Source of the DNA: Maricaulis salignorans
GTDB taxonomy: Bacteria > Pseudomonadota > Alphaproteobacteria > Caulobacterales > Maricaulaceae
Direction of reading: 5' to 3'
DNA length: 64,000 nt
Assembly (NCBI RefSeq): GCF_900103475.1
Contig: NZ_FNHG01000001.1
Location: forward strand, 186,001-250,000
Shown: positions 24,353 through 33,406 of the stretch, one piece after another
How the letters are laid out: every line of letters begins with the position of its first letter
Numbering within the stretch: position 1 is the stretch's first letter
Notes under the pieces: generated by a model
Database searches by the model: none
The model's input: the letters and a program-made list of their open reading frames with translations, nothing else
Told to the model about the DNA's origin: nothing
Translations under genes and position numbers: made by a program

Positions 24353-25861
24353 GTGGCCGACAGCCAGAGCTCCAACTCCCTGCCGCCGGTGCGTTACGCC
24401 TTTGCGCGCCAGGCGGGGATCGCCTTCATTCCCGGCGATGCGCCGCGATATGTGGTCAGGACGGGTGCGGACCGGCTGCGCTTGCTTGAGGTGCGCCGGG
24501 TGGTTGGAGGCAATTATCCCGTCAGCGAGCTGGGTACGGTCGAGTATGATCAGCTCCTGCGCGATATTTACGCCTATGCCGGGCTCGACGAGACCGAGCT
24601 TGAGGAAACCACACGGGGCGAGTCGCTCTCCGATCTGATTGACCAGATTCCCCAGTCGGAAGACCTGCTGGATGACTCTTCCAGCGCCCCGGTGATCCGC
24701 CTGATAAACGGACTAATCGCCGAGGCCGTGCGCATGCAGGCCTCCGATGTGCACGTCGAATCCTTCAGTGATCGCGTCGTCATCCGCTATCGTATCGACG
24801 GCGTGATGAAGGAGGCGGCCAGCGTTTCTGCGAAACTCTCGAAGCTCCTGGTGTCACGGATCAAGGTGATGGCGCGTCTGGATATCGCGGAAAAGCGGCT
24901 TCCCCAGGATGGCCGCCTGTCGCTTTCACTCGGCAGCAAGTCTGTTGATATTCGCGTCTCCACGCTGCCGTCGCGAAATGGGGAGCGGGTCGTTCTGCGG
25001 CTGCTCGACAATTCGGATGCGCGGTTCCGGCTCGATGATCTGGGCATGTCCGCAGAGGTGCTCGCCGCGTATGAGCGGGCGCTCGCGCAACCCAACGGCA
25101 TCGTCCTCGTGACGGGGCCGACCGGTGCAGGCAAGACCACGACGCTGTATTCAGGCCTCAACCAGCTCAATACGCTGGCGCGCAATATCCTTACGGTCGA
25201 GGACCCGATCGAATACGCCGTCGACGGGATCGGGCAGACCCAGGTCAACACCAAGATCGGGATGACTTTCGCCGGCGGTCTGCGCGCCATCCTGCGCCAG
25301 GATCCCGATATCGTGATGGTCGGCGAAATCCGGGATGCCGAGACGGCAGAAGTCGCCGTGCAGGCCAGCCTGACCGGGCATCTGGTGCTTTCGACCGTTC
25401 ATACAAACTCCGCCGTCGCAGCGATCGCGCGCCTGCGCGATATGGGGGCCGAATCCTATCTGCTCGCTTCGACCCTCACCGCGATCATCGCCCAGCGGCT
25501 GGTGCGCCGTCTTTGCCATGCCTGTCGCGAGCCCTATGCGCCAGATCGGGCCGAGCGGGCCATCCTCGGTCTCGACGAGGCGGAGGATGTGATGCTCTAC
25601 CGGCCCACGGGATGCTCGAACTGCAAGTCGCTGGGCTATGCGGGCCGCGTCGGGATTTACGAAATCGTCGAGGTCGACGAAGTCCTGCGCAAACTCATTC
25701 ATGAGGATGCACGCGAAAGCGAGATGGCAGCTCACGCCTTCGCGCACACTCAGACGCTGTTTGAGAATGGTGCGTGTCTGGCCTTGCGTGGCGAGACCAG
25801 CCTGGCCGAAGTGCTGCGCCTGTGCCGTGATGACGGGGGCGTACGTCATGCCAGCGTTTGA
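24353..25861 (+). CDS. gspE: Type II secretion system ATPase GspE
   Basis: A 502-residue secretion ATPase. It has the N-terminal linker and N2 domain (SDVHVESFSDRVVIRYRIDG), Walker A GPTGAGKTTT near residue 258, an Asp box (TVEDPIEY), Walker B VMVGEIRD, a His box (GHLVLSTVHTN), and a zinc-binding pair of CxxC motifs (CHAC, CSNC). It powers pseudopilus assembly from the cytoplasmic face. The start is a GTG at 24353, 2 bp after gspD. The 3' end overlaps gspF by 14 bp. Confidence 0.95.
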   Translation: MADSQSSNSLPPVRYAFARQAGIAFIPGDAPRYVVRTGADRLRLLEVRRVVGGNYPVSELGTVEYDQLLRDIYAYAGLDETELEETTRGESLSDLIDQIPQSEDLLDDSSSAPVIRLINGLIAEAVRMQASDVHVESFSDRVVIRYRIDGVMKEAASVSAKLSKLLVSRIKVMARLDIAEKRLPQDGRLSLSLGSKSVDIRVSTLPSRNGERVVLRLLDNSDARFRLDDLGMSAEVLAAYERALAQPNGIVLVTGPTGAGKTTTLYSGLNQLNTLARNILTVEDPIEYAVDGIGQTQVNTKIGMTFAGGLRAILRQDPDIVMVGEIRDAETAEVAVQASLTGHLVLSTVHTNSAVAAIARLRDMGAESYLLASTLTAIIAQRLVRRLCHACREPYAPDRAERAILGLDEAEDVMLYRPTGCSNCKSLGYAGRVGIYEIVEVDEVLRKLIHEDARESEMAAHAFAHTQTLFENGACLALRGETSLAEVLRLCRDDGGVRHASV

Positions 25862-27089
25862 ATATAGTGCGCTTGACGGCCGCGGGCACAAGAAGACCGG
25901 CCTGATCACGGCGGACTCGGAACTGGCCGCGCGGCGCGAATTGCGCCTGCAGCACCTGGCGCCGCTGGCCCTGCGCCAGGCCGATTCACGTCGTGGCGTG
26001 CAAGCGCCGGGCACTGCGGTTGGCCAATTGATCGAATACGTCTCGCGGCGCGATCTGGGAACGCGCGACCTGATGCTCATCACCCGCCAATTGGCGGCGC
26101 TGATCGAGGCCGGTATGCCGGTCGAGGAATCGCTGGACCTGGTTGGACGCCAGCTCGAAAAACATGCGATGCGGCGCATCATCATGGCAGTGCGCGCCCG
26201 CGTTACCGAGGGCAGTCGGCTGGCCGACGCGATGGCCGCTGCTCCTGGCAGTTTTCCGCCTGTCTATCGGGCCCTGATCGCTGCAGGCGAGGCCAGTGGC
26301 AGCCTCGGCATGGTGCTGTCGCGCCTGTCCGACCATCTCGAAACCGAAGATGCCGTCCGCAACAAGGTTGTCGGTGCGCTGGTCCATCCGGCGGTGCTTG
26401 CCGTGGTCGCGATCGGCGTCATCACCATGTTGATGCTTTTCGTCGTGCCCCGTCTCGCCGAACAATTCACCGGCATGGGGGTCAGTCTGCCGACTTTGAC
26501 CCGCAGCATGATCGCGATCTCCAGCTTCCTCGCGACATCCTGGCCCTGGATTGCCGCAGGTCTGGCCGGCAGTGCGATCGCCTTTATCCTGGCTTATCGT
26601 CAGCCCGGCTATCGCCGGATCCATGACGCGGTCGTCGTCCGGGTGCCCTTGATCGGCGCGTTTTTGCGCCAGGTCGAGGCGGCAGCCTTTGCCCGTACCA
26701 TGTCCATCCTCATCACCTCGGGCACGGTCTTGCCTGACGCCTTGAGGGCTGCAGGTCGGGCCGGTGCAAACCACGCATTTCGGGAGATGATCGCGGTCGT
26801 CGTCTCGGACGTGGAGAGCGGTCGCGGTCTGTCCGACGCCCTGACCCGCGGTGGCTGGATTCCGTCGCTGGTGATCTACATGGTCGCGGCGGGCGAACGC
26901 TCGGGCCGGCTCGACGAGATGTTCGGGCGTGCCGCCGACCAGCTCGGTCGGGATATCGACAGCTCGATCGCGGTCAGCCTGTCGTTATTGGAGCCGGGAA
27001 TTATCCTGGTTCTGGGGCTGATCGTCGTCCTGATCGTTCTTTCCATCCTGTTGCCGATCCTGCAACTCAACACGCTCGTCCTCGGTTAA
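25848..27089 (+). CDS. gspF: Type II secretion system inner-membrane platform protein GspF
   Basis: A 413-residue polytopic platform protein with the GspF duplication: a cytoplasmic domain at residues 60-180 (TRQLAALIEAGMPVEESLDLV) and a second copy at residues 260-390 (FARTMSILITSGTVLPDALRAA), plus three membrane spans, the last near the C-terminus. It begins MPAFEYSALDGRGHKKTG, the normal family start. The frame is open far upstream inside gspE, but the ATG at 25848 gives the conserved N-terminus and a 14-bp overlap. Confidence 0.94.
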   Translation: MPAFEYSALDGRGHKKTGLITADSELAARRELRLQHLAPLALRQADSRRGVQAPGTAVGQLIEYVSRRDLGTRDLMLITRQLAALIEAGMPVEESLDLVGRQLEKHAMRRIIMAVRARVTEGSRLADAMAAAPGSFPPVYRALIAAGEASGSLGMVLSRLSDHLETEDAVRNKVVGALVHPAVLAVVAIGVITMLMLFVVPRLAEQFTGMGVSLPTLTRSMIAISSFLATSWPWIAAGLAGSAIAFILAYRQPGYRRIHDAVVVRVPLIGAFLRQVEAAAFARTMSILITSGTVLPDALRAAGRAGANHAFREMIAVVVSDVESGRGLSDALTRGGWIPSLVIYMVAAGERSGRLDEMFGRAADQLGRDIDSSIAVSLSLLEPGIILVLGLIVVLIVLSILLPILQLNTLVLG

Positions 27090-27099
27090 GGAGGCCCTC

Positions 27100-27552
27100 A
27101 TGACCCCGTATGATGAAGACACTGATACGACCGGCAGCGAAGCCGGTTTCTCCCTGCTCGAGATCATGATTTCCATCTCGATCCTTGGTCTGCTGGCCAC
27201 GATTGTGGTGATCAATGTCATGCCAGCTCAGGATCAGGCGATGGTCCAGAAGGCCTCCGCCGATATCGCAGTGCTGGAGCAGGCGCTCGACGCATTCCGG
27301 CTCGACGCGCGCCGCTATCCGTCAGTGGAAGAGGGGCTTCAGGCTCTCGTTGAAGTGCCTGCGGGACCCGGCGCGGCCTATCGTGAACAGGGTTATATCC
27401 GTCGCCTCCCGGCCGACCCGTGGGGCCATGCCTATCAATATGTCTATCCCGGCCAATACGGCGTGTTTGACGTGTTTTCGCTCGGCCGCGATGGCCGCGA
27501 AGGCGGCGAGGGGCTCGATGCCGATATTGGCAACTGGGAGCGCGAATCATGA
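27100..27552 (+). CDS. gspG: Major pseudopilin GspG
   Basis: A 150-residue type IV-pilin-like protein. The prepilin peptidase site is SEAG/FSLLE, with cleavage after Gly16 and Glu at mature position 5, followed by the hydrophobic helix. The C-terminal part has the GspG pattern (RYPSVEEGLQALVEVP, RLPADPWGHAYQYVYPG, FDVFSLGRDG) including the calcium-site Asp residues. It forms the main shaft of the pseudopilus. The GGAGG just before the ATG is a good ribosome-binding site. Confidence 0.95.
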   Translation: MTPYDEDTDTTGSEAGFSLLEIMISISILGLLATIVVINVMPAQDQAMVQKASADIAVLEQALDAFRLDARRYPSVEEGLQALVEVPAGPGAAYREQGYIRRLPADPWGHAYQYVYPGQYGVFDVFSLGRDGREGGEGLDADIGNWERES

Positions 27553-28043
27553 GCATGAATGCCGAGAAGGAGTCAGGTTTTTCCTTGCTTGAAGTGCTGG
27601 TCGCGGTCTCGATCATGGCACTGATGGCGACCACGATCGCGCTCGCCGCCAGTCCCGAGCGCACACCGCTGCGCCGCGAAGCGGAGCGCCTGGTTGTGCG
27701 GCTTCACGATGCCGAGCAGGAAGCCGTGATCTCCGGTCAACCGGTTGGGCTGACGCTCACAGATGGTGGCTATGCCTTCACCAATTATGTCGACGGCGAG
27801 TGGCGACCGCTGCGCAACCACCCGACCCTGCAGCCGCGCGGCTTTGCCTCTGAGATGACACTGCGCAGCGATACCATCGCCCTGGCCTGGCACCCCGAGG
27901 GTGTGGCCGTGTATCCCGCGGCATTCTTCGACCCTGCCGGTTTCAACGATCCGTTCCGGCTCCTGTTGGAGGAGCGGGGTCAGACTTACGCGATCCTGCT
28001 CGACGATGCCGGACGCCTGCGTGTGGAAGCCGTCGCGGGATGA
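27549..28043 (+). CDS. gspH: Minor pseudopilin GspH
   Basis: A 164-residue minor pseudopilin with prepilin site KESG/FSLLE (Gly10, Glu at mature +5) and a GspH-type globular domain (LRREAERLVVRLHDAEQEAVISGQPVGL). The GspG stop overlaps its start by 4 bp. It is part of the pseudopilus tip-adjacent complex. No prepilin peptidase gene (gspO/pilD) is present in the operon or the window, so processing must rely on a peptidase encoded elsewhere. Confidence 0.9.
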   Translation: MSMNAEKESGFSLLEVLVAVSIMALMATTIALAASPERTPLRREAERLVVRLHDAEQEAVISGQPVGLTLTDGGYAFTNYVDGEWRPLRNHPTLQPRGFASEMTLRSDTIALAWHPEGVAVYPAAFFDPAGFNDPFRLLLEERGQTYAILLDDAGRLRVEAVAG

Positions 28044-28417
28044 AGCCTTGCAGCTCCCATAGCGAGGCCGGTTTCTCCCTGATCGAGGTCATGATGGCGC
28101 TGGTGGTCCTGGCGTTGGGCGGGATTGGTATGCTCAGTCTGATGCAGAGCTCGACCCGTAATGCGGCCGTCATCCAGGAGCGCGCCCTGGCGGTGATGGC
28201 TGCCGAAAATCTACTCAACCAGGCTCTGCTGGAACCTCGGCTGCGCGGCGGCGATGCGGGAACGTATGAGCTGGCCGGTGGCAGCTATGCCTGGCAGCTC
28301 CTGGTCGAGCCGACCACCGACCGCGATCTGCAGCGCCTGATCTTGCTCGTCAATGCGGGCGGCACGGGCAGCGAACTGGCCCGGCTCGAGACCTTTCGGC
28401 GCGGGAGCGGCGGATGA
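28040..28417 (+). CDS. gspI: Minor pseudopilin GspI
   Basis: A 125-residue minor pseudopilin with cleavage site SEAG/FSLIE (Gly11) and a long hydrophobic helix, MMALVVLALGGIGMLSLM. The soluble part is short and carries the GspI pattern GGSYAWQLLVEPTTDRDLQRLILLV. It nucleates the pseudopilus tip together with GspJ and GspK. It overlaps both neighbours by 4 bp (ATGA), typical of translational coupling in this operon. Confidence 0.92.
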   Translation: MKPCSSHSEAGFSLIEVMMALVVLALGGIGMLSLMQSSTRNAAVIQERALAVMAAENLLNQALLEPRLRGGDAGTYELAGGSYAWQLLVEPTTDRDLQRLILLVNAGGTGSELARLETFRRGSGG

Positions 28418-29076
28418 GCACTCCCACCAACCAGGCCGGCTTCTCTTTGCTCGAAATCCTGGTCGCGTCTTTTGTCTTTGCCCTGATGGCCAGCATGGCG
28501 GTGACCTTGCTTTCGGCCAGCGTGCAGGGTTCGGAACAGGTTGATGGCGCGCTCGACCGTGTGGGTTCGCTCGACCGGTTTCGGGTGATGCTGCGGGACG
28601 ATATGGGACAGCTGGCGCTACGGCCGGTGCGTGAAGCCGATGGGATGCGCGACCCGGTCGTGTTTGCTGCTGCAACCAATGGCGTCCCGGATCGTCACAA
28701 GGCGGTGCCGACCGATCTAGTCTTGCTCGTCTTTACGCGCGGAGGTGCCACCGATACGAGCGTGGGCCGGAGACGCAGCTCCCTGATACGTGTGGAATAC
28801 GTCCTGCGGGGCGACCGCATCGTGCGGCGGGTGCGAGGTCATCCTGATGCCGGTCTGACAAACGGGTTTCGCGAACAGATCCTGATCGAGGGTGTCAGCG
28901 AGGTCGGGCTCGAAGCTCTCGTCGGAGCGGCCTGGGTCGATACGATATGGGTGCCGGCTGGTCCTGCCAACCAGGCCGCCGAACTGCCGCGCGCTGTGCG
29001 TTTGCACTACAGCCTCGCCGGTCTGGGCCGGCTGGAGCACTTTGTCCTGACCTCGACTACGAGGGTTGTGGCGTGA
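28414..29076 (+). CDS. gspJ: Minor pseudopilin GspJ
   Basis: A 220-residue minor pseudopilin with site NQAG/FSLLE (Gly9) and helix ILVASFVFALMASMAV. The C-terminal domain has GspJ-like features (FRVMLRDDMGQLALRPV, LIRVEYVLRGDRIVRRV). It forms the tip complex with GspI and GspK. Its end overlaps the GTG start of gspK (GTGA). Confidence 0.92.
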   Translation: MSTPTNQAGFSLLEILVASFVFALMASMAVTLLSASVQGSEQVDGALDRVGSLDRFRVMLRDDMGQLALRPVREADGMRDPVVFAAATNGVPDRHKAVPTDLVLLVFTRGGATDTSVGRRRSSLIRVEYVLRGDRIVRRVRGHPDAGLTNGFREQILIEGVSEVGLEALVGAAWVDTIWVPAGPANQAAELPRAVRLHYSLAGLGRLEHFVLTSTTRVVA

Positions 29077-30062
29077 TCGGGCGCGCGGACAAGCAGGCTG
29101 GTGCGGCGTTGATCACGGCGATCCTATTGGTGGCGCTGATGTCGAGCCTGGCGCTGGCCATGACCTCCGGGATGCGTTTCTCGCTGCGCCAGGCCGCCAA
29201 TATGGAGGTGCGGGATCAGGCGCACTGGTATGTGCTCGGCGCGCGCGATTATGCCGAGGCCTTGCTGCTACGGGCCCTCGACGATCCCAGTCAGGCCTTC
29301 CGACCCGATGCCGGCTGGCTCAACACACCGCGCGTTTTCCCGATAGAGGGCGGCCAGATTACCGGCGAGATCCGTGATGCCCATAATTGCTTCAACCCCA
29401 ACGCGCTGGTGACCGCTGATGCCCAGGGCAGGCTTGCGATCAACGCTGATCAGCAACCCCAGTTCGAGCGCCTTCTGAGAGAGACCGGGATCCCAGCCGG
29501 GCAGGCAGTCCAGATTGCCGCGGCGACGGCTGATTGGCTCGATAGCGATCTGCGACCGGTCACGTCCGGCGCCGAGGACGATATCTATCTGCGCGACGGG
29601 CGCGCCTACCGCACCGGCAATACCTATCTGTCGGAAGCGGGGGAGTTGCGTGCGGTCGCCGGTGTCACGACCGACGCCTATTCGCGTGTGGCGCCGTTGA
29701 TCTGCGCCTTCCCCGGCGCTGTACCCCTGGCGCTCGATATCAATACATTGCGGCTCGATCAGGCCCCCTTGCTGATGGCAGCACTGAATGGCGCCCTTAC
29801 CCGGGCCGAGGCCGAGACCGTTCTGCTACAGCGGCCGGCGGCCGGCTATGCCGATATCGAGGCATTCTGGGCCACAGACATCATGCGCGCGCTCGAGCTC
29901 GATGCCGCAGAGCGGCCTGAATTGGGAGTGAGCTCGCGGTATTTCGAGATCGACATCACGGTGCAATACGCGGGCATTCGATACGCGTTGCGCGAGCAGA
30001 TCGAAGTGAGCGGCGGGCGGCAGATCACGCGTGTGACGCAGCGACATGGAATGTTCCAATGA
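29073..30062 (+). CDS. gspK: Minor pseudopilin GspK
   Basis: A 329-residue large minor pseudopilin that caps the pseudopilus. The N-terminus has QAG/AALITAILLVALMSSLAL (cleavage after Gly10); as usual for GspK there is no Glu at mature +5. Two SAM-like helical regions follow (LVTADAQGRLAINADQQPQF; AETVLLQRPAAGYADIEAFW). The GTG at 29073 is chosen because it overlaps the GspJ stop and starts the signal directly, although the frame is open upstream to 28947. Confidence 0.9.
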   Translation: MIGRADKQAGAALITAILLVALMSSLALAMTSGMRFSLRQAANMEVRDQAHWYVLGARDYAEALLLRALDDPSQAFRPDAGWLNTPRVFPIEGGQITGEIRDAHNCFNPNALVTADAQGRLAINADQQPQFERLLRETGIPAGQAVQIAAATADWLDSDLRPVTSGAEDDIYLRDGRAYRTGNTYLSEAGELRAVAGVTTDAYSRVAPLICAFPGAVPLALDINTLRLDQAPLLMAALNGALTRAEAETVLLQRPAAGYADIEAFWATDIMRALELDAAERPELGVSSRYFEIDITVQYAGIRYALREQIEVSGGRQITRVTQRHGMFQ

Positions 30063-31282
30063 GTCAGACCCTCGTCCTGTTCCCATCACCGCCGGATGGC
30101 CTGCAATGGTCAATCCTTGAAGGCGGCCACGAGGCCGTGGTGCAGGTCTCCTCCGGCGACAATTCGGCTTCGCTCGATACGGCGCTGCTGCAAGCAATCA
30201 GGTCCACCATTGTCATCCTTCCGTCCGACGATGTCTTTGTGAGCCAGGCCGTGTTGCCGACCCGGTCGGAGCATGATGCCCGGCAGGCCGCGCCATTCCT
30301 CATCGAGGAAGAGCTCGCCTCCCGGCTGGAGGAGGTCGATGTCGCCATCGGTGCTCCGGATGAGGATGGGCAGCGATGGGTGTTCGCCGCGGCCAAATCA
30401 GCGGTTGAGGCCTGGCGTGATACCTGCCGGCCCTACCTGCGCGGGAGTGTGTCGACGGTCCCCGATTGCCTGCTTATTGCCGAAGGCGACGCGGCGCTGA
30501 CCCTTCGCCACGAGCAGGGCCGGGTCATCTATTTCTACGGGGAGGCGTTGCGGCAGCCTGGCCGGGCGATTGGCGGTGCCTGCAGCGGGCGCATGTTCGA
30601 CTCCTTGCTTCACAGCCTGACAGCATCGGCGAGCGAGGGACGGCTCGCGGTCTCTCCAGCGCTTGGCCTCGCTGGGGAGAGCATACGGCCCCTGCGTGAC
30701 CGGCCGCTGGATCAGGCGGCTTGCGGCTTGTCGGAGGGGGTGTTGAAACGGATGCCGGCGCTGTTCGGTCAGAGGCTTGGCGCCGGTATAGACTGGTCGC
30801 GGACCCTTGGCCTGTTTGCACGCAGCGCTGCCCTCGCGGCCAGCCTTCTGCTTGGCCTGGGGCTCTTCATGATCGGCGAGAGTGTCTATCTGATGCAACG
30901 GGCCGACCGTTATGATGCGGCCAGCGTTGAGCTTGTACAGGCGGCTTTCCCTGCTATTTCCGGCTCGCTCGACCCAGTGCGTGCCCGCAGGATTCTCGAC
31001 GAGCGGCTTGCCGAGCGTCACGGGCGCGAGCGAAGCGGCGAATTCCTGCCACTGCTCGCTGCGCTGGCGAATCTGTCAGACGGGCATGATTCCGTCGTGA
31101 TCCAGGCGATCCGCTATGATCAGTCTCGTCAGGAACTCAGCGTCTCGGCCCGCTATGACGTTTTCTCCGATTTCGATGCGCTGAGTGAAGATGCGCAGGC
31201 GCGCAATATCGAGCTTGTCGATCAGGGCGCGCGCGATGGCCCCGCCGGGATAGACGGCGATTTCACGCTGAGGATCCCATGA
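30059..31282 (+). CDS. gspL: Type II secretion system assembly-platform protein GspL
   Basis: A 407-residue bitopic protein. The N-terminal cytoplasmic actin-like domain (residues 1-245; LPTRSEHDARQAAPFLIEEEL is the conserved GspL segment) recruits GspE. One membrane span lies near residues 256-280 (ALAASLLLGLGLFMIGESVYL), and the periplasmic ferredoxin-like domain follows. It overlaps gspK and gspM by 4 bp each. Confidence 0.9.
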   Translation: MSQTLVLFPSPPDGLQWSILEGGHEAVVQVSSGDNSASLDTALLQAIRSTIVILPSDDVFVSQAVLPTRSEHDARQAAPFLIEEELASRLEEVDVAIGAPDEDGQRWVFAAAKSAVEAWRDTCRPYLRGSVSTVPDCLLIAEGDAALTLRHEQGRVIYFYGEALRQPGRAIGGACSGRMFDSLLHSLTASASEGRLAVSPALGLAGESIRPLRDRPLDQAACGLSEGVLKRMPALFGQRLGAGIDWSRTLGLFARSAALAASLLLGLGLFMIGESVYLMQRADRYDAASVELVQAAFPAISGSLDPVRARRILDERLAERHGRERSGEFLPLLAALANLSDGHDSVVIQAIRYDQSRQELSVSARYDVFSDFDALSEDAQARNIELVDQGARDGPAGIDGDFTLRIP

Positions 31283-31776
31283 CCGCCCTTTTGTCGAGCA
31301 TTCCTGCGCTCTGGGCCGCCCGCACGGGCCGCGAGCAAGTGATGACCCTGGCCCTCGCCGGCCTCTTGCTGGCCTGGCTGGTCCAGACCCTTTTGGTCGG
31401 GCCGCTGCTTGATGTTCACGAGCGGGCCCGCCGCGAATACGCAGCGGCTGTCGAACAGCACCGCGAGATTCGGGAAGGCCTGGCCGATTATGCCGTCCTG
31501 CCAGCGGCAAATCCCGGCTCGAACGAGGCATCGCGGCCGCTGCGCACAATAGTTGGCGCGGCCGCGACTTCGCGGCGTATCGCCATTGCCGGCATTGTCC
31601 CGGGCGTCGACGGACGACTGAGCGTACATATCGACCGCGCTGACTACGGAGCCGCGATGGGTTGGCTGATCGAGATGGAGCGCCGCTATGGCATTGAGGT
31701 GATGTCGATCACCATGGCCCGGCTGGGCCGTGACCAGGTCGAACTCAATCTCGTTCTGACCAGGGCAGGGAATTAG
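31279..31776 (+). CDS. gspM: Type II secretion system assembly-platform protein GspM
   Basis: A 165-residue protein with a short cytoplasmic N-terminus, one membrane span (MTLALAGLLLAWLVQTLLV, residues about 22-40), and a coiled-coil plus ferredoxin-like periplasmic domain. This is the standard GspM layout. It dimerises with GspL in the inner membrane. Sequence conservation in this family is low, so operon position is part of the evidence. Confidence 0.87.
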   Translation: MTALLSSIPALWAARTGREQVMTLALAGLLLAWLVQTLLVGPLLDVHERARREYAAAVEQHREIREGLADYAVLPAANPGSNEASRPLRTIVGAAATSRRIAIAGIVPGVDGRLSVHIDRADYGAAMGWLIEMERRYGIEVMSITMARLGRDQVELNLVLTRAGN

Positions 31777-31780
31777 GCAA

Positions 31781-32512
31781 ATGCTGCGATTATTGGCTGT
31801 TTTCATCATCGCATTGCTGATCGGGCTGATTGCCACGCTGCCGCTGAAGCTGGTGCTCGGACTGACCACCAATGGGGTCGATCTGAGCCGGGCCGAGATA
31901 CATGGCTCGATCTGGAATGGCACGATCCGGGGCGCGCGCCTCGGTCAGGTCTCCATGCGCCGGGCGCAAATTCACACCCGGCCGTGGACCCTGCCAGGTG
32001 GCCGGCCCGCAATCGACTGGGTGCTGGCCGATGCCGGGTTGCGCGGCAGTGGGCTTGCGCGGGTCGATCTGCACGGTAACTGGCAAGTGCTCGATGCCCA
32101 GCTCGTCGGCGTACCGGTTCGAATGGGCCTGCAGGAGATCCCCGGCCTCACGGAAGCGGCGGTCATCACGGTCAGCCTCGACCGGCTGGATTTCACCGGT
32201 GGCCATTGTGCCGCCGCCAGTGGCGTGATGACTGCGGCTTTCTCGGCCGATCTGTCGCAGGAATTCGGCCTTGCTGTACCCGAATTGAACGGCGCTCTGG
32301 AGTGCCGCGGCGGCGAGCTCGTGGCCGCACTATCCGGGGAGACTGCGGATATGACGGTCGCGGCAGACATGATTTTTGGCTCGGCTGCTGTCGCGTGGAC
32401 GATCGACATCGCAACGACGAATGCCGATCTGGGCAATGCGCTGTCCTATTCAGGCTTCCAGCTCTCGGATGGGATCTGGCGGCAAAACGGGGAGATGGGT
32501 CATGCGGATTAA
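31781..32512 (+). CDS. gspN: Type II secretion system protein GspN
   Basis: A 243-residue protein with an N-terminal membrane anchor (LLAVFIIALLIGLIATLPL) and a periplasmic domain typical of GspN (LSRAEIHGSIWNGTIRGARLG). GspN occurs in only some type II systems and its role is poorly defined. It begins 4 bp after gspM. The downstream lipoprotein gene overlaps its end by 11 bp. Confidence 0.85.
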   Translation: MLRLLAVFIIALLIGLIATLPLKLVLGLTTNGVDLSRAEIHGSIWNGTIRGARLGQVSMRRAQIHTRPWTLPGGRPAIDWVLADAGLRGSGLARVDLHGNWQVLDAQLVGVPVRMGLQEIPGLTEAAVITVSLDRLDFTGGHCAAASGVMTAAFSADLSQEFGLAVPELNGALECRGGELVAALSGETADMTVAADMIFGSAAVAWTIDIATTNADLGNALSYSGFQLSDGIWRQNGEMGHAD

Positions 32513-32993
32513 GGCAATCATCGCCCTGGCCGGTTTGAGTCTGTCTGCGACGGCCTGTCAGTCCCTACCGATACCGTCTCCGGCGACCGCGGCCCCGCTG
32601 GCCGGGGAGAGGGGCGTGCTGGAGCCGACGACGTCGCTGGGGCCGCAAAGACTTGATTCCGGGGAGTGCGGCGTTTTCCTGTGGCGCGCCGGTGGACCCC
32701 ACGATTTGCTGGCTTTCGAAAACCTCACGCGCGGTGAAATCAGGTTTCTGGTGGACGCGGAAGCGCTGCGCCGGGTCAGCCCGGGGCTTGCGGGCATGAT
32801 CGCGGTGGGCGACCTCTATGAGCGCCGCTTTCCTGGTGCCGGCAATGTCCGCGAGATCCTGGTCTCAGGCCGTTTTGACGAAGTCGTTGCGGATGGGTTG
32901 CGGATGAACCGTGCTGTTTTGCGCCTGGAAGGCGTTGATGGAAGCCGCAGGGTTATCCCGGTTCTCGGTCACTATTCCTGCCGTCGGGACTAG
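32502..32993 (+). CDS. Lipoprotein encoded at the end of the gsp operon
   Basis: A 163-residue predicted lipoprotein with lipobox ATAC (Cys19). The mature protein is small, with two further cysteines (GECGVFLWR and YSCRRD). I recognise no named domain. The start at ATG 32502 lies inside gspN (11-bp overlap), so it is translationally coupled to the secretion operon. By position it could be a pilotin, a secretin accessory factor or a substrate, but nothing in the sequence decides this. Confidence 0.7.
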   Translation: MRIKAIIALAGLSLSATACQSLPIPSPATAAPLAGERGVLEPTTSLGPQRLDSGECGVFLWRAGGPHDLLAFENLTRGEIRFLVDAEALRRVSPGLAGMIAVGDLYERRFPGAGNVREILVSGRFDEVVADGLRMNRAVLRLEGVDGSRRVIPVLGHYSCRRD

Positions 32994-33082
32994 CCGGTGC
33001 CGGGCTGTGCCGAATTCGCGTCGTCGCAAAACATTCACGAAAATTCGATGTGCTGGTCATGCTCGTACCGCAACTTGCCGGC

Positions 33083-33406
33083 ATGACAAATCGAAGAACC
33101 GTTACCGCGCTGGCCGGCCTTTCACACCCGGTGCGCCTGGACCTTTTTCGGCGGCTGTGCGCGCGATATCCGATCTCGGTATCCGCGGGTGATCTGGCTG
33201 CGCACTATGAAGTGCCGCGATCGACCATGACCGGCCACCTGCAGACCCTGGAACGGGCCGGCTTGATCCGCGCTGAACGACGCTCACAATTCATGTTCTA
33301 CGCTGCAGACACCGATGGAACGCGCTGGCTTGCCGAGGCGATAATATCGGACATTCTCGGCGATTCTGCCGAACTTACAGGCCGCGCTGAAACAAATTTG
33401 CCCTGA
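33083..33406 (+). CDS. ArsR-type winged-helix transcriptional regulator
   Basis: A 107-residue regulator with an ArsR-like helix-turn-helix: TALAGLSHPVRLDLFRRLC, then AGDLAAHYEVPRSTMTGHLQ and LERAGLIRAERRSQFMFYAA. No metal-binding CxC motif is seen, so it probably is not a metal sensor. In-frame earlier starts (GTG 33050, ATG 33059) exist; 33083 gives the usual family length, but no start has a clear ribosome-binding site. It lies about 90 bp after the gsp operon, so whether it belongs to that unit is open. Confidence 0.75.
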   Translation: MTNRRTVTALAGLSHPVRLDLFRRLCARYPISVSAGDLAAHYEVPRSTMTGHLQTLERAGLIRAERRSQFMFYAADTDGTRWLAEAIISDILGDSAELTGRAETNLP

